Assembly: GCF_035917995.1 (NCBI RefSeq) | Contig: NZ_CP109131.1 | Span: forward strand, 1,054,001 to 1,118,000 | Length of the DNA: 64,000 nucleotides | Source: Streptosporangium sp. NBC_01755 | GTDB taxonomy: Bacteria > Actinomycetota > Actinomycetes > Streptosporangiales > Streptosporangiaceae | Direction: 5' to 3' | Part shown: positions 35,322 through 43,879 of the stretch, piece by piece | How the letters are laid out: the number at the start of each line of letters is the position of its first letter | Numbering within the stretch: position 1 is the stretch's first letter | Position numbers and translations under genes: made by a program | The notes under the pieces: generated by a model | The model's database searches: none | What the model was told of the DNA's origin: nothing | What the model saw: the letters and a program-made list of their open reading frames with translations, nothing else

Positions 35322-37478
35322 TCACCGATGCGGATGTCGATCGCCTCCGGCGCGCTCGTCGAGGACGCGTGCTGCGCTGTGCTCGGGCGTGAGGTCGAGT
35401 CGTCGCAGCAACTGGGCGTTGAGGGCGACGACGACGGTTGAGGCGGACATGAGGATCGCGCCGACGCTCATGGGAAGAACGAAACCGATGGGTGCCAGGA
35501 CACCGGCGGCCAGAGGTACGGAGATGAGGTTGTAGCCGGCGGCCCACCACAGGTTCTGTCTCATCTTGCGGTAGCCGGCCCGGGACAGCTCGATCACCGA
35601 GAGCACCGAGCGGGGGTCGGAGCCGGCGAGGATGACACCGGCCGAGGCGATGGCCACGTCGGTTCCGGCGCCGATCGCGATGCCCACATCGGCCTGGGCG
35701 AGGGCGGGGGCGTCGTTGACGCCGTCGCCGACCATGGCGACCTTGTGGCCCTCGGCCTGGAGTTCGGCGACCTTGGCGGACTTGTCCTCGGGCCGGACCC
35801 CGGCGAAGACCCGGTCGATTCCGAGTTCTGCGGCGACAGAGTCGGCGACGGCTTGGGCGTCGCCGGTGATCATGACGACCTGGACGCCGAGCGCGTGCAG
35901 GGCATCGACCGTTTCGCGGGACTCCGGGCGGATCTCATCGGCCAGGCGCAGCGCGCCGACGATCTGACCGTCGGCGAGGACGTGCAGGATGATGGCGCCT
36001 TCCTCGCGCCACGCGTCGGCCACCGACAGTTCGTCCAGGTTGTGCTGCTTGAGCAGGTAGGGACCGCCGACCTCAATCGTGGTGCCGTCGACATTCGCCT
36101 TGACGCCGACCGCCGGCGAGGACGAGAAGTCGCTCGCGGCTGGGACGTCCAGCTCTCGGGTGCGGGCGGCACCAACGATCGCCTTGGCGAGTGGGTGCTC
36201 GCTGTCGGCTTCCGCAGCGGCAGCCAGCGCGAGCACATCCTCCTCGCTGCGGTCACCGGCCTGCTGGACCGCGGTGACGGTCGGCTCACCCTTCGTGAGG
36301 GTTCCGGTCTTGTCGAGCAGGACCGAGTCGACGGCGCGCATGCTCTCCAGGGCCAGACGGTCCTTGATGAGGACCCCTCCGCGGGCGGCCCGCTCGGTGG
36401 CGATGGAGACCACCAGCGGGATGGCCAGCCCGAGGGCGTGGGGGCAGGCGATGACCAGCACTGTGATGGTGCGCACCACACCGGCATCGGGCATCCCGAG
36501 GACGCTCCAGGCCACAGCGGTGATCGCCGCCGCGCCGAGCGCGAACCAGAACAACCCCCCCGCCGCGGTGTCGGCAATCCGCTGGGCCCGCGATGACGAC
36601 GCCTGGGCATCGGACACGAGCCGCTGGATACCGGAAAGGGTGGTGTCGTCACCGGTGGCGGTGACTTCCACGCGTAGCCCGGAGTCGGTGGCGACCGTTC
36701 CGGCGATAACCTGGTCGCCCTGCTCGCGGCGCACCGACTTCGACTCGCCGGTCACCATCGACTCGTCCATGCTCGCCGAGCCACCAACGATCCGGCCGTC
36801 CGCCGGCACCGAGGCCCCGGGGCGGACGATCACCACGTCACCGACCACCAGATCGGCAGGTGCGACCTTGACGACATCGTCGCCGTCGACCTTTTCTGCC
36901 TCGTCGGGCAGGAGCGCAGCCAGCGAGTCGAGCGCGGAGGTGGTCTGGGCCAGCGAGCGCATCTCGATCCAGTGCCCGAGCAGCATGATGACGACCAGCA
37001 GCGCCAGTTCCCACCAGAAGTTCAGCTCATGATCGAGCAGGTGCAGGCTCGCGCCCCACGAGGCGATGAAGGCGACCGTGATGGCCAACCCGATGAGCAG
37101 CATCATCCCGGGCTTGCGTGAGCGAATCTCACTGATCGCGCCGGTCAGGAACGGCCAACCACCCCAGAAGTAAACGACCGTCCCCAGCACCGGCGACACC
37201 CACCACACCCACGGTGCGTCGGGCAGACGGTAGCCCACGAGATGGGCGAACATGTCATTGAAGCCCACCACCGGCACCGCCAGGACCAGCATGATCCAGA
37301 ACAGCCGCCGGAACCGACCCACATGATCGCCGTGGTCACCGTGGCCTCCATGGCCAGAGTGGCCAGAGTGCCCGCCGTGTCCCTCACGGTTGCCGTGGTC
37401 GTGACCGGCGTGCGGGTCGTCCTGGTCGTCTGGTTTGTGGACATGGACCTTCAGGTGCTGTTCAGTGCGGTCATTCAT
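35322..37478 (-). CDS. copper-type P1B ATPase (CPH motif)
   Basis: 718 residues. The N-terminal 50 residues are His/Gly-rich (GHGGHSGHSGHGGHGDHGDH), a metal-binding tail. P-type ATPase hallmarks are TGES near 243, CPHALGLAIPLV near 349 in the membrane, DKTGTLTKGEPTV near 394, the HP motif in SEHPLAKAI near 432, and MVGDGVNDAPALAQADVG near 590. The CPH motif assigns it to the P1B-3 (CopB-like) group, which exports copper or silver; MSVGAILMSASTVVVALNA supplies the last transmembrane residues. A CsoR-like operator lies just upstream of the start. No chaperone or csoR gene is nearby. Confidence 0.93.
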   Translation of the reverse strand: MNDRTEQHLKVHVHKPDDQDDPHAGHDHGNREGHGGHSGHSGHGGHGDHGDHVGRFRRLFWIMLVLAVPVVGFNDMFAHLVGYRLPDAPWVWWVSPVLGTVVYFWGGWPFLTGAISEIRSRKPGMMLLIGLAITVAFIASWGASLHLLDHELNFWWELALLVVIMLLGHWIEMRSLAQTTSALDSLAALLPDEAEKVDGDDVVKVAPADLVVGDVVIVRPGASVPADGRIVGGSASMDESMVTGESKSVRREQGDQVIAGTVATDSGLRVEVTATGDDTTLSGIQRLVSDAQASSSRAQRIADTAAGGLFWFALGAAAITAVAWSVLGMPDAGVVRTITVLVIACPHALGLAIPLVVSIATERAARGGVLIKDRLALESMRAVDSVLLDKTGTLTKGEPTVTAVQQAGDRSEEDVLALAAAAEADSEHPLAKAIVGAARTRELDVPAASDFSSSPAVGVKANVDGTTIEVGGPYLLKQHNLDELSVADAWREEGAIILHVLADGQIVGALRLADEIRPESRETVDALHALGVQVVMITGDAQAVADSVAAELGIDRVFAGVRPEDKSAKVAELQAEGHKVAMVGDGVNDAPALAQADVGIAIGAGTDVAIASAGVILAGSDPRSVLSVIELSRAGYRKMRQNLWWAAGYNLISVPLAAGVLAPIGFVLPMSVGAILMSASTVVVALNAQLLRRLDLTPEHSAARVLDERAGGDRHPHR

Positions 37479-37489
37479 GGCCCTAACTT

Positions 37490-37506
37490 ATACCCCCCCT
37501 AGGTAT
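37490..37506. promoter_or_regulatory. CsoR-like copper operator
   Basis: ATACCCCCCCTAGGTAT is an imperfect palindrome resembling the G/C-tract operators bound by CsoR repressors. It ends 12 bases upstream of the P1B ATPase start, where it would block transcription until copper binds the repressor. Confidence 0.7.
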
Positions 37507-37641
37507 CTGTCGAATGTAGAGGTTCCGGTCACCGACATGCGAGTGGCGACCGGAGACCGACAGTCAGCGCTCAGGCGGCGCCCACGTACCGTTCGGGGTC
37601 GGCACCGAAGAGGGGGCCATCGGCCCGGAAAGGTGAGGGTC

Positions 37642-37734
37642 ATGTCCGCACCGGGGAAATACCCCGATGACCCGAGTGGGCGCGCGGCCGTCACCGGGAT
37701 CCATGAGATCACCGATTCCGATCACTCGCCGTAG
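37642..37734 (+). CDS. possible 30-residue peptide
   Basis: An ATG preceded by GAAAGGTGAGGGTC opens a 30-residue frame ending ...AAVTGIHEITDSDHSP. The same C-terminal pattern occurs in the 63-bp repeat at 35200. The good ribosome site and the repeat support a gene, but it could be a relic. Confidence 0.35.
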   Translation: MSAPGKYPDDPSGRAAVTGIHEITDSDHSP

Positions 37735-37749
37735 CCGTCGAACCCGTCT
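37687..37749. repeat. 63-bp repeat, copy B
   Basis: Direct repeat partner of 35200-35262. It includes the C terminus of the possible 30-residue peptide. Confidence 0.75.
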
Positions 37750-37916
37750 CGCGTACGGCGGCAGGAATCTCGATAACGATGTCGCCATCACTCCACACAA
37801 CACAGCTTGATTGTGTACCGTGTTCACGTGACCTTGCCTCCTCCGCCAAGGCCGAAGGCCGACCGGTGCGACGGCGGGCACGCCCGTGACGGATCAGCGC
37901 CGAAGGGAATGTGATC

Positions 37917-40900
37917 GTGTCCCCCGTACATCACGAGAAGGTCTTCGAGGACGCGATCGAGTCTGCGTTGCGCGGAGCGGGCTGGTTGAAGGGCGTGAGA
38001 GGCGCCTACGACCGGACGCTCGGGTTGAACACCACCGAGTTGCTGGATTTCGTGCGGGCGAGCCAGCGCAAGGAGTGGGAACGGCTGGTCACCATGCAGG
38101 CCGGGGACGACGCCGGAGCCGCGCAGCGGCTTGCCGACACGGTGGCGAAGGCGATCGACAACGAGGGCGCCCTTGAGGTGCTCCGGCACGGGGTGAAGGA
38201 CCGGGGCATCACCTTCAAACTGGCCTACTTCCGGCCCGCGCACACCATCGCGGCCGACGCGCTGGAGCCGTACAGCAAGAACATCCTCAGCGTGGTCCGC
38301 CAGCTCCGCTACTCGGAGACCACGCAGGACGAGCTGGACCTGGTGCTGTTCGTCAACGGCATCCCGGTCGCCACGGCCGAGCTGAAGAACACGCTCACCG
38401 GCACGACCGTCGAGGACGCCAAGGAGCAGTACCGCAGGACCCGCGACCCCAAGGAGCCGCTGTTCGCCCGGCGGACCCTGGTGCACTTCGCGGTGGATCA
38501 GGACCTGGTGTTCGTCACCACCCGGCTGGCGCGGGAGAAGACCAGGTTCCTGCCGTTCAACACCGGCGACGGCGGTCCCGGGAACAAGGGCGGCGCGGGC
38601 AACCCGCGCGTCCCGCTCGTCGGCGACTACCGGACCGCCTACCTGTGGCAGGAGATCTGGGCGCCGGACACCTGGATGGACCTGCTCAAGCGGTTCCTGC
38701 ACGTGGACGACGAGGACGTGCGCAAGGGCCGGGGGCGCAAGACGTACCCGGGCAAGGCGCACCGGCTTCCGATGATCTTCCCCCGCTACCACCAGTGGCA
38801 CGCGGTGCGGGAGATGACCGCGCACGCCAGGCGGCACGGCTCCGGGCACAACTACCTGGTCGAGCACTCTGCGGGCTCCGGCAAGTCGAACACGATCGCC
38901 TGGCTCGCGCACGCGCTGTCGAACCTGCACACGTCGGCGAGCCTCGCGGAGATCGACCCGGAGGCGATCGAGCGAGGGTACCGGGCGAACCAGCCGGTGT
39001 TCGACAAGGTCATCGTGATCACCGACCGGGTGGTGCTGGACCGGCAGCTGCAGGAGACGATCTACCAGTTCGAGCACACGCCGGGCGTGGTCAAGCGGAT
39101 CGACCAGGACGCCGCCCAGCTCGCCGAGGCGCTCCAGGGCGAGTCCGCCCGCATCGTCATCACCACGCTGCAGAAGTTCCCGCACGTCCTCCAGCAGGTG
39201 GAGGGGCTGCGCGGCAAGCGGTTCGCGGTCATCGTGGACGAGGCGCACTCCTCGCAGTCGGGCGAGGGCGCCGCCGCGCTCAAGCGGGTGCTGCGCCGGC
39301 TCGGCAGTGACGACGTGGACGAGGACGGCAACCTGCTGACCGCCTCCGCGCTGGCCAGGGGCAGGCACGAGACCCTGTCGTACTTCGCGTTCACCGCGAC
39401 GCCGAAGAGCAAGACGCTCACCCTGTTCGGCACCCCCGGGAGCGACGGCAAGCCGCGCGCCTTCCACATCTACTCGATGCGCCAGGCGATCGAGGAGGGC
39501 TTCATCCTCGACGTGCTGAAGAACTACGTCACCTACAAGACGCTCTGGCGGCTGATGAGCCAGGAGCCGGAAGATCGCCAGGTGCAGAGGCGTAAGGGGC
39601 AGGCGCTGCTGGCGCGGTTCGCCGAGCTGCACCCGACGAGCATGCAGCAGCGGGCGCAGATCATCGTCGAGCACTTCCGCAGGCACACCGCCCCGCAGCT
39701 GGGCGGCCGGTCCAAGGCGATGGTGGTGACCCGGTCGCGGGAGCACGCGCTCCGGCTCGGCCAGGCGATCCGCGACTACGTGGAGACGAATGGATACGCC
39801 GGCTGCGGCACGCTCATCGCCTTCTCCCAGACGCTGAAGGTCACCGACGAGCACGGGGTGGAGACGGAGTACACCGAGGCCGGGCTGAACGGCTTCGGGG
39901 AGAAGGAGCTGCCGGACCGGTTCGCGTACTGCCGGGCCGACGACAGCGCGCCCAACGCCGCCGAGAAGGCGGAGTACCGGATCCTGGTGGTCGCCGACAA
40001 GTACCAGACCGGGTTCGACCAGCCGCTGCTGACCACGATGTACGTGGACAAGAAGCTGGCCGGAGTTGCGGCGGTGCAGACGCTGTCGCGGCTGAACCGC
40101 ACGCACCGGCTCAAGTCGCAGGGCGACGTGTTCGTGCTCGACTTCGCCAACGAGGCCGAGGACATCCAGGCCGAGTTCCAGCCCTACTTCGAGGGTACGG
40201 CGGCCGAGACCATCGATCCGAACCTGCTCTACACGCGGGCGGGCGCCGTAGCGGGGCACGCGCTGCTTGTGGAGTCGGAGATGCAGGCCCTCACCGAGGC
40301 CTACCTGCGGGCCGAGCGGGCCTCGGCGACGCAGCGCGACTGGGAGAAGGCGCACGCGGCCCTCTACCGGTTCACCGAGCCCGCCGTGGCGCGCTTCGTC
40401 GAGCGGCAGGGGCAGGACAAGGAGAGCGACGACGACTCGGCCGAGCGGTTCCGCGGCGACCTGCAGTCCTTCGTCCGGATGTACGGGTTCCTGTCGCAGG
40501 TCGTGCCCTACACCGACGACGACCTGGAGCGGCTCTACCTGTTCGGCCGGTTCCTGCTGAACCGGCTGCCGCGCCGGGAGGACCCGGCGGTGGACGTCGG
40601 GGAGATCGACCTCACCCACCTGAAGATCGCCAAGACGGGCGAGCACGACGTCAGCCTGTCCGCCACGCCCGGCGGTGAGGTGACGCTGCCCGCCCCGTCC
40701 GGCGCGGGCGGCGTGGCGGCCGAGCCGGAGATGACGTCGCTGCACGCGCTGATCGCGGCGGTGAACGACAAGTACGGCCTGGGCCTGTCGGAGGCCGACC
40801 AGGTCTGGGTGGAGCAGCAGTTCGAGGAGGCGGTGGTCAACGACTCGCTGAAGGCCGCCGCGCTGGTCAACGACGAGGCCAACTTCGGCGAGGTCTTCGC

Positions 40901-41054
40901 CGACCACCTGGAGAAGGTCGTGGTGGACCGGCACACCGGCAACACCGGCCTGGTCCAGCGGTTCTTCGACGACTCGCTCTTCCGCTCCCGGATCACCGAG
41001 CTGGGCCGGAAACAGGTCTACAAGATGATCCGGGAAAGCACCGGGATCGAGTGA
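37917..41054 (+). CDS. hsdR: type I restriction enzyme, R subunit
   Basis: 1045 residues from the GTG at 37917 (AAGGGA eight bases upstream); a GTG two codons earlier is possible. The N-terminal nuclease domain has ELDLVLFVNGIPVATAELKN near 138-157, the D...ExK-type catalytic pattern. The translocase has Walker A EHSAGSGKSN near 316, DEAHSSQ near 441 and a second RecA-like lobe (VVADKYQTGFDQPLLTTMYVDK near 693). A C-terminal helical domain contacts the methylase. It cuts unmodified DNA together with HsdM/HsdS. Unusually, it is 13 kb away from hsdMS, with unrelated genes between. Its 5' end is duplicated as a fragment at 42703. Confidence 0.95.
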   Translation: MSPVHHEKVFEDAIESALRGAGWLKGVRGAYDRTLGLNTTELLDFVRASQRKEWERLVTMQAGDDAGAAQRLADTVAKAIDNEGALEVLRHGVKDRGITFKLAYFRPAHTIAADALEPYSKNILSVVRQLRYSETTQDELDLVLFVNGIPVATAELKNTLTGTTVEDAKEQYRRTRDPKEPLFARRTLVHFAVDQDLVFVTTRLAREKTRFLPFNTGDGGPGNKGGAGNPRVPLVGDYRTAYLWQEIWAPDTWMDLLKRFLHVDDEDVRKGRGRKTYPGKAHRLPMIFPRYHQWHAVREMTAHARRHGSGHNYLVEHSAGSGKSNTIAWLAHALSNLHTSASLAEIDPEAIERGYRANQPVFDKVIVITDRVVLDRQLQETIYQFEHTPGVVKRIDQDAAQLAEALQGESARIVITTLQKFPHVLQQVEGLRGKRFAVIVDEAHSSQSGEGAAALKRVLRRLGSDDVDEDGNLLTASALARGRHETLSYFAFTATPKSKTLTLFGTPGSDGKPRAFHIYSMRQAIEEGFILDVLKNYVTYKTLWRLMSQEPEDRQVQRRKGQALLARFAELHPTSMQQRAQIIVEHFRRHTAPQLGGRSKAMVVTRSREHALRLGQAIRDYVETNGYAGCGTLIAFSQTLKVTDEHGVETEYTEAGLNGFGEKELPDRFAYCRADDSAPNAAEKAEYRILVVADKYQTGFDQPLLTTMYVDKKLAGVAAVQTLSRLNRTHRLKSQGDVFVLDFANEAEDIQAEFQPYFEGTAAETIDPNLLYTRAGAVAGHALLVESEMQALTEAYLRAERASATQRDWEKAHAALYRFTEPAVARFVERQGQDKESDDDSAERFRGDLQSFVRMYGFLSQVVPYTDDDLERLYLFGRFLLNRLPRREDPAVDVGEIDLTHLKIAKTGEHDVSLSATPGGEVTLPAPSGAGGVAAEPEMTSLHALIAAVNDKYGLGLSEADQVWVEQQFEEAVVNDSLKAAALVNDEANFGEVFADHLEKVVVDRHTGNTGLVQRFFDDSLFRSRITELGRKQVYKMIRESTGIE

Positions 41055-41061
41055 TATAAGC

Positions 41062-42612
41062 ATGATCGTGGATGCGGGAACGGTCGTCGGCGGCCGATAC
41101 GAGCTCGTCATGCGGCTGGGCGAGGGCGGCCACGGCGAGGTCTGGAAAGGCTTCGACCAGTCGCTGGACCGGCACGTGGCCGTCAAGTTCATCCGCGCCG
41201 AGAGCTTCCCCACGCCCGGGGAACGCCGCGAGGCCGAGCAGCGGTTCCGCCGGGAGGCCCGGGTCACGGCCAGGATCCGGCACCCGGGCGTCCCGGTCGT
41301 CCACGACGTGGGTGACCTCGACGGATCGCTCTATCTGGTGATGGAGCTGGTCGAGGGCTATCGCATCGACCATCTGATCGACGCGCACGATCCCCTTCCG
41401 GTGGCCTGGGCGGCGGCGATCGCCGCCCAGATCTGCGCCGTGCTGACCGTCGCCCACGCCCGGTCGCTGATCCACCGGGACCTGAAGCCGGTGAACCTCA
41501 TGCTGTGCGGCGACGGCACGGTCAAGGTGCTCGACTTCGGCATCGTCGCCGTCCTCGACTCCCCGAACATCACAAAGATCACCCAGGTGGGGCAGGGCGT
41601 CGGCACCTACTGCTACATGCCCTCCGAGCAGGCCATCACCGGGAAGGCCGACGCGCGCAGCGACCTGTACGCGCTCGGCTGCGTGCTGCACGAGCTCCTC
41701 GCCGGAAAGCGGGTCTTCGAGTCCGCCCACCCGGCGGCCGAGATGGCCCGCCACTACTCCGAGGCGCCCCCGCCCCTGCGGTCCCGGCGGCCGGACGTGC
41801 CCGCCGAGATCGAGGAACTCGTCCTGGCGTTGCTGGCCAAGAACCCCGCCGACCGGCCCGGCGACGCCGCCCAGGTCTACCAGCGGCTGCTGCCGTACAT
41901 CGTCGCCCTGCCACCGCTGCCGGGCACGACGGCGGTCGCACCGTCGCCGGACCCGGGCCGGATGTACGCGACGGTCGTCGGCCGGATCGCCGAGACCGCC
42001 CTGGTCGGCCCGCGAATCCCGGTCCCGCGCACGACTCCCCCACCTCGGCTGTCCAGAGGTGATCTGGTCGCGGCCAGGGAACGGGCGGAGGAACTCGCGG
42101 TCGAGGGCCGGCTCAGCCAGGCGATCGAGATCCTCAAGGAGGCCGTGGCCGCCTGCGCGCCGCCCGCCGGGGATCGCCGGCTGCTGATCGCCTTGAAGAT
42201 GGACCTGGCGAACGCCCGGTTCACCGCCCGCGACTACCCGACGGCCCTGGACGACTTCGAGGAGTTGATCCCCGCGCTCACCGATATGCTCGGGGCCGGG
42301 CACCGGGTCGTCCTGGAGTGCCGGTACAACCAGGCACTCAGCTCGGCCGCCCTGGGGTGGAACGAGACGGCGCGAGAGCAGATGACCGGTCTGCTCGGCG
42401 ACGTCCGTACCTCACTGGACGAGCACGACATCCTCACGCTGGAGCTCCGCCGGGAGATCGGCGAGCTGCTGGCCAGGACGGGCGACCACGAGCGGGCCCG
42501 AGCCGATCTTCGCGCCCTGCTCCCCGACCTGACCGCCGTCTTCGGCCCCGACCATCCGGAGACCCGGCATGTCCAGACCCTGCTGGAGAACCTGGACCAA
42601 CTCGGGCACTGA
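41062..42612 (+). CDS. Ser/Thr protein kinase with C-terminal TPR-like helices
   Basis: 516 residues, starting seven bases after hsdR and probably in its operon. Residues about 10-275 form a Hanks-type kinase: LGEGGHGEVWKGF (Gly loop), AVKFIRAE (ATP Lys near 40), HRDLKPVNLML near 141, DFGIVAV near 160 and GTYCYMPSEQ near 180. No transmembrane helix follows. Residues about 330-510 are helical repeats of TPR type (AREQMTGLLGDVRTSLDEHD, then GDHERARADLRALLPDL). A link to restriction is suggested by position only; kinases accompany other defence systems such as Pgl. The last codons are duplicated near 43612. Confidence 0.92.
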   Translation: MIVDAGTVVGGRYELVMRLGEGGHGEVWKGFDQSLDRHVAVKFIRAESFPTPGERREAEQRFRREARVTARIRHPGVPVVHDVGDLDGSLYLVMELVEGYRIDHLIDAHDPLPVAWAAAIAAQICAVLTVAHARSLIHRDLKPVNLMLCGDGTVKVLDFGIVAVLDSPNITKITQVGQGVGTYCYMPSEQAITGKADARSDLYALGCVLHELLAGKRVFESAHPAAEMARHYSEAPPPLRSRRPDVPAEIEELVLALLAKNPADRPGDAAQVYQRLLPYIVALPPLPGTTAVAPSPDPGRMYATVVGRIAETALVGPRIPVPRTTPPPRLSRGDLVAARERAEELAVEGRLSQAIEILKEAVAACAPPAGDRRLLIALKMDLANARFTARDYPTALDDFEELIPALTDMLGAGHRVVLECRYNQALSSAALGWNETAREQMTGLLGDVRTSLDEHDILTLELRREIGELLARTGDHERARADLRALLPDLTAVFGPDHPETRHVQTLLENLDQLGH

Positions 42613-42633
42613 ACCCGCCGCTCGGTACGGTGG

Positions 42634-42702
42634 ACCTCCGGCCGCTCCGCCACCAGCGCGATCTGCTCGTCGATCGCCACCTTGAGACCCACGGTTTCCG
42701 TA
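42634..42702 (-). pseudogene. 69-bp fragment of an MmcQ/YjbR gene
   Basis: Matches 46263-46331 inside the intact MmcQ/YjbR gene with about four mismatches, starting at ACCTCCGG and ending at TCCGTA. It is joined directly to an hsdR fragment. Confidence 0.85.
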
Positions 42703-42804
42703 GAAGGTCTTCGAAGCCGCGATCGAGTCTGCGTTTTTCAAGACGGGCTGGTTGAAAGGGGTGCGGGGCTCTACGACCGGGCGCTCGGGTTGAACACCAC
42801 CGAG
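42703..42804 (+). pseudogene. fragment of the hsdR 5' coding region
   Basis: Closely matches 37937-38039 (residues 8-41 of HsdR): GAAGGTCTTCGAAG through TTGAACACCACCGAG. It has small differences and a one-base length change that breaks the frame, so it is not expressed as HsdR. Confidence 0.88.
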
Positions 42805-43616
42805 CTGGGGTCGCGTCCGCGCAGGTGGTGTACGAGTGTTTGAGATCGGTACCCGCGTCGCGCCTGGCTGATCGCCGTTGAAAAGCGCGGCGTCGTCCGT
42901 GGGGAAAAGCGCAGCGAGGGCGGTGGAGTCGCCCGGGACCGCTCACCGGTAACGCACCGCGCGGAGTCAAAGATCAAAAGCGCAGCGAGGGTCGTGGAGT
43001 CGCCCGGGACCGCTCACCGGTAACGCATCGTGCGGGGTGGTGGCGGGCGTTGGGCGGGTGTGGGTTAAGAGGGCGGGCCGGTGGAGCTCCGGGAGGGGAT
43101 AAAGCGGGTCATGGCGGGCGTGGAGGCGGGGCCGTGGTGGTGACGATCGGGGATTTTCCATGATCTGGGTGAGTTGGCACGCTGGGGGCGTGCGGATTCA
43201 CCCAGATCAAGGAAAGCGCCACTCCCACCCCCTCGGGTGGGCCGCCTTTCGTGGTGGAAGGCCCGATTCATCCCCGCACCCGGCCGGGGGCGACCCGTGA
43301 CCGGACGCCCCGCGGACCTTCGTACCCCGCACGGCGAGAGCGCCGCGCGAGGCGGCGGCGAGCAGCGGCGAGGAGCGGCCCCGGATCCTTCCGCACCGCG
43401 GCGGACCCGTACCGATGAGCGGTCTGGGGCCACTCCACGGTCCTCGGCGCGCTTTTGACCTTCGACCCCGCACGACGCGACACCGACGAGCGGCCCTGAA
43501 CCACTCCACCCCCCTCGCCGCGCTTTTCACCACGGACGACGCCGCGCTTTTCCACCGTGACCGGCTTACCGGATTCGGATGCTCGTACACCACATCCGTG
43601 GACGCGACCCGAGCTG
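42803..43616. repeat. roughly 225-bp imperfect inverted repeat
   Basis: Left arm 42803-43030 and right arm 43390-43616 align in opposite orientation over nearly their full length, sharing GGTGTACGAG, GAAAAGCGCGGCGTCGTCCG, GAAAAGCGC(A/G)GCGAGGG and GACCGCTCA blocks. The arms include a second, direct repeat of a roughly 70-bp unit (AAAAGCGC...GGTGGAGT). About 360 bases separate the arms. Confidence 0.75.
43155..43215. repeat. 61-bp near-perfect palindrome
   Basis: TTTCC-A-TGATCTGGGTGA at the left pairs with TCACCCAGATCA-A-GGAAA at the right with one mismatch, and inner GCACGC/GCGTGC extends the stem. It lies in the centre of the larger inverted repeat. It could be a terminator, a protein-binding site or a recombination site. 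Confidence 0.85.
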
Positions 43617-43643
43617 GAGAACCTGGACCGGCTCAGCCACTGA
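43612..43643 (+). pseudogene. fragment of the Ser/Thr kinase 3' end
   Basis: GCTGGAGAACCTGGACC, then GGCTCAGCCACTGA, mirrors the last codons and stop of the kinase gene at about 42582-42612 (LLENLDQLGH-stop). Confidence 0.65.
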
Positions 43644-43879
43644 CCCCTCATGCGAAAACGTCGGCGAGCGATCACAGGAAATCGCTTTCCCAGTGTCAAT
43701 GAACAATGAAACTTTCACCCTGGAACCCGACGTAAGCCGATCCAACCCTCCGCTTCTGGTCCTGATCTCGTATCGAGCCTGGAACAGGCCGGAGTGGCCC
43801 CGTGTTTGCCCCACTCCGGTAACCGTACGATCCCCACCGCACGGCGGCCCCGTATCCGCCCGGCACGGAAGGCGATGAC

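Larger units (their letters stand above)
37479..37916. other. intergenic region between copper ATPase and hsdR
   Basis: Contains the CsoR-like operator, the possible small peptide and repeat copy B. A TTGATTGTG/TACCGTG stretch near 37,805-37,825 may be the hsdR promoter. Nothing else was seen. Confidence 0.4.
42613..43879. other. rearranged region of gene fragments and inverted repeats
   Basis: No intact gene. In order: an MmcQ/YjbR gene fragment (42634-42702), an hsdR 5' fragment (42703-42804), the left arm of a roughly 225-bp inverted repeat (about 42803-43030), a 61-bp palindrome (43155-43215), the right arm (about 43390-43616), and a piece of the kinase gene 3' end (about 43612-43643). 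The remainder, to 43879, is the upstream region of NIPSNAP copy 2. Confidence 0.8.

Noticed and set aside
37824..41267. 1147-codon leftward frame over hsdR
   Set aside because: Shadow. No motifs, and hsdR is clearly coded on the other strand.
42434..42970. Leftward ORFs in the rearranged region
   Set aside because: They cross fragment junctions and the kinase gene, and have no recognisable domain.
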